DNA of 64,000 nt from Granulicella tundricola MP5ACTX9 (GTDB lineage: Bacteria; Acidobacteriota; Terriglobia; Terriglobales; Acidobacteriaceae): the NCBI RefSeq assembly GCF_000178975.2, contig NC_015064.1, positions 2,790,001 through 2,854,000 of the forward strand. The letters are read 5' to 3'. A program made the position numbers and the translations under genes. The first letter of the stretch is position 1; every line of letters begins with the position of its first letter. The notes beneath the pieces were generated by a model. That model did not search any database. It worked only from the letters and a program-made list of their open reading frames with translations, and had not been told where the DNA came from. Of the stretch, positions 62,135 to 64,000 are shown one piece after another.

Positions 62135-64000
62135 TTAGGCTACCGGCGGCTTGATGACTCCGATGTTGATCTTGCTGAGATTGGTCTGAACTTCAGTTAC
62201 CGAAGCCGCAAGCTGCTGCGAGGTAGAGGTGAGCTGGGCAATCTGTGCATCGCGTGTCGCAAGGTCCTGGGCGTGCGTCGCCTGGAGTGTAGTCAACTGC
62301 GCTTTGACGGCATCCAATTGACTGCTGAGACCAGTGATGGTGGTTGACGCCGCTGAGACGTTGACCTGCGCGTTCGACACCTGGTTGATCTGCCCCTGCA
62401 GCTGTTGCACCTGTGCCGAGGTAACAGAGAACGACTTCACTGTGTCTGTGGAGTCGGTGTAGAGCGTTACCTCGGAACCTGGCGCGACCTGGGTGGGCGC
62501 ACCAAGGATGCGGGTGATGTTAGCACCGACATCCGTGGCCTGATAGGGCTGCGTATTGACGACAATGTTTGAGGCAGCGAGTTGCTGCTGTACGTCCGTA
62601 AGAGGCTTGCCCGTAATGCTGCTGGCGGAGACCTGCGCGACTGCCGTGGGCAGGACGGCCTTTGGTTGTATCAGTGTGCCAATGTAGTCCGTCCCCGAGT
62701 TGAGGACCTGGCCAAAGCCCGTCTGAAATGCCTTCGAGACTGTGGCCATCGGGTTGGAACTAATGAAGGTACTGACGACGCTACGTGCATTGACGAAGTC
62801 GTAGGCGGTCTTCGAGGTAGAAGGCTGGTAGGTGGGAGCTTTGAATACAAGGCAGCACAGCTCTTTGAGCGCCAGGTGTAGCACCGGAAGAATAGGGACA
62901 ACAGAGAGCCAGTACTCGACGCCGGGAAAGGTCTTTACATATTGCCGCTGTCGCAGGTTGCAGGTTTTGTAGACGACGCCGTCCCGCACCCCAATGGTTG
63001 CGAGGTAAATGGGCTTCTGCTGGCCGCTCTCGCAGACGCGGCACTGTAAAAGGAGTTGCTCACAGAAGCCGTCCTTGAGATATTGCACGATGGCGAAGAG
63101 GAGCTTGCGAAAGGCATCAAGCATGTCGACACGATAAGTCTTCAGTGTCGCCCAGTGGGTGGCGTCCCAGGCCTGCTGCGGGGGCGTGTTACCCACGATG
63201 ACCAGGGAGATCGAGGTCAAAGTGCTGCTGGCGGCATTAAGGGCAAGCAGATTCCCGGCACGCTCACTCATGACGAGGGCAGAAGGCGCGGCCTCCGTGG
63301 GGAAGATTGGGGCTGCGGTCAGTGCGGCCACAGCGCCGGTGGCGAGGTTGCTGGTGGTGACCCGCCAGATGTTGTGCTGGCGTGAGGAGGAGAAAAGGAC
63401 CGCGTTGAGCGTGACCGAAGCTGTGAGCCTCAAAACACCGGTATCCGTGGTGGCGACGTAGGGGATGAACTGGTGGCCAGCACTAGGGTTGCCGCTTCCT
63501 TAGCGGACGGCAGAAATGACGCGCTGCGCATTGGGGCCATCTGCGCTGTAGTACAAGTACACTGCGAAGTTTCCGGGACCGACCACGAGATCATCCTGAT
63601 GAGTCATGGATAGGCCCGTAGGCAGCGTGATGCTATCAACGTGGACCAGGTTTCCGTCTACCGCGTACTCGTTGATGATGGTCCCAACGCCCGTGGCGGG
63701 ATCTGTGCAGGGGACAAACAACTGGTTGCCGTTTGTGGTCATAGGACCCAGGCAACTGCATGAAATGGCCGGCCCTGCTAATTGCACAGGCTGCGTTGAG
63801 ATCTGCGCTGTATAAAGACCCTTGTTTGGGCAGCTGGCGACGAGCAGCGCATTCATGACAGCCAGAGAATCCAGACTTACTCCTGCCAGGGCTTGCGTCA
63901 CCCACGTGGCACCGGCAGTCTGGAACGGTATGGATCCCAGGGTGGTATTTGTGCCGTCGCTGGCAATGGCAAAGAGCTGGGTATCGCCGGATAAGAAGAC
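62135..64000 (-). pseudogene. propeller/PASTA-like protein, interrupted by TAA and truncated by the window
   Basis: One reading frame runs from the right edge to 62135, broken only by TAA at 63500-63502. The right part has repeat-like beta segments (SGDTQLFAIASDGTNTTLGS, DDLVVGPGNFAVYLYYSADG), as in YncE-type propellers. After the stop the frame continues GHQFIPYVATTDTGVLRLTA without a credible new start. A PASTA-like segment (GKPLTDVQQQLAASNIVV) and a C-terminal coiled coil with TSTSQQLAASV follow. The middle has several cysteines (FCEQLLLQCRVCESG). It lies just upstream of the glycosyltransferase. The 5' end is outside. Confidence 0.6.

Noticed and set aside
60336..62138. 600-codon open frame opposite the glycosyltransferase
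   Set aside because: The minus-strand product has duplicated GT-A motifs; the plus-strand product has none.

Overview
The window looks like a chromosomal segment of a high-GC Acidobacteriota, most likely family Acidobacteriaceae (Granulicella/Terriglobus/Edaphobacter type). This rests on a very large TonB-dependent receptor with an N-terminal carboxypeptidase-regulatory-like domain, beta-barrel porins of the OprB and BBP2 kinds, KdpD split into separate proteins, and short GC-rich palindromes scattered between and inside genes. I saw no tRNA, rRNA, CRISPR array, transposase or integrase.

Layout. 1-2300 (minus): thiG, ruvC and a small exported protein, preceded by a structured leader with a 17-codon ORF and a strong terminator. 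2377-5561: a small membrane protein, an OprB-like porin, a DUF3592-type protein and a prepilin peptidase. 5643-19716 (plus): a respiratory complex I operon, nuoA-C-D-(unknown)-E-F-G-H-J-K-L-M-N, with no nuoB and no nuoI. 19776-21395: a Crp/Fnr-type regulator and a membrane protein with an FNR-like cysteine tail, separated by CRP/FNR-type palindromes. 21457-23353 (minus): atpE, atpB, an AtpI-like gene and an atpZ-like gene. 23441-33090: lysS, small membrane proteins, ymdB, an Rrf2 regulator, a TPR protein and smc. lysS and smc both carry the same 39-nt palindromic element in the same reading frame.

33152-36285 holds a frameshifted GIY-YIG/DUF4357 gene, an SGNH-type lipoprotein and an SDR with an altered cofactor loop. 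36286-36823 is an intergenic stretch rich in inverted repeats, followed by purC, cvpA, a Fis-like regulator and a secretin. 40691-44539 is a compact three-gene set (FkbH-like HAD-IIIC protein, LarA-like protein, CAT-fold acyltransferase) that may be an undescribed small-molecule pathway.

44781-59684 is dominated by potassium uptake. A KdpD-C-type kinase and a KdpD-N gene (interrupted by an amber codon) are divergent; then come a TonB receptor and, on the minus strand, a second KdpD-C-type kinase, kdpE, a 33-aa membrane peptide, kdpF, kdpA, kdpB and kdpC. A BBP2-type porin is divergent from the kinase. A direct repeat TTATG-N6-TTATG, with an 11-bp period fitting an OmpR-family regulator, lies upstream of the kdp genes, of the kinase/porin pair and, in a weaker form, of the TonB receptor. 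This suggests one KdpE regulon covering inner- and outer-membrane transport. The right end holds a three-domain glycosyltransferase and a propeller/PASTA-like gene with an in-frame stop that runs off the window.

The strongest leads are the in-frame palindromic element, the putative KdpE operator family, the FkbH-LarA-CAT cluster, the nuoB/nuoI-less complex I operon and the structured leader upstream of thiG.
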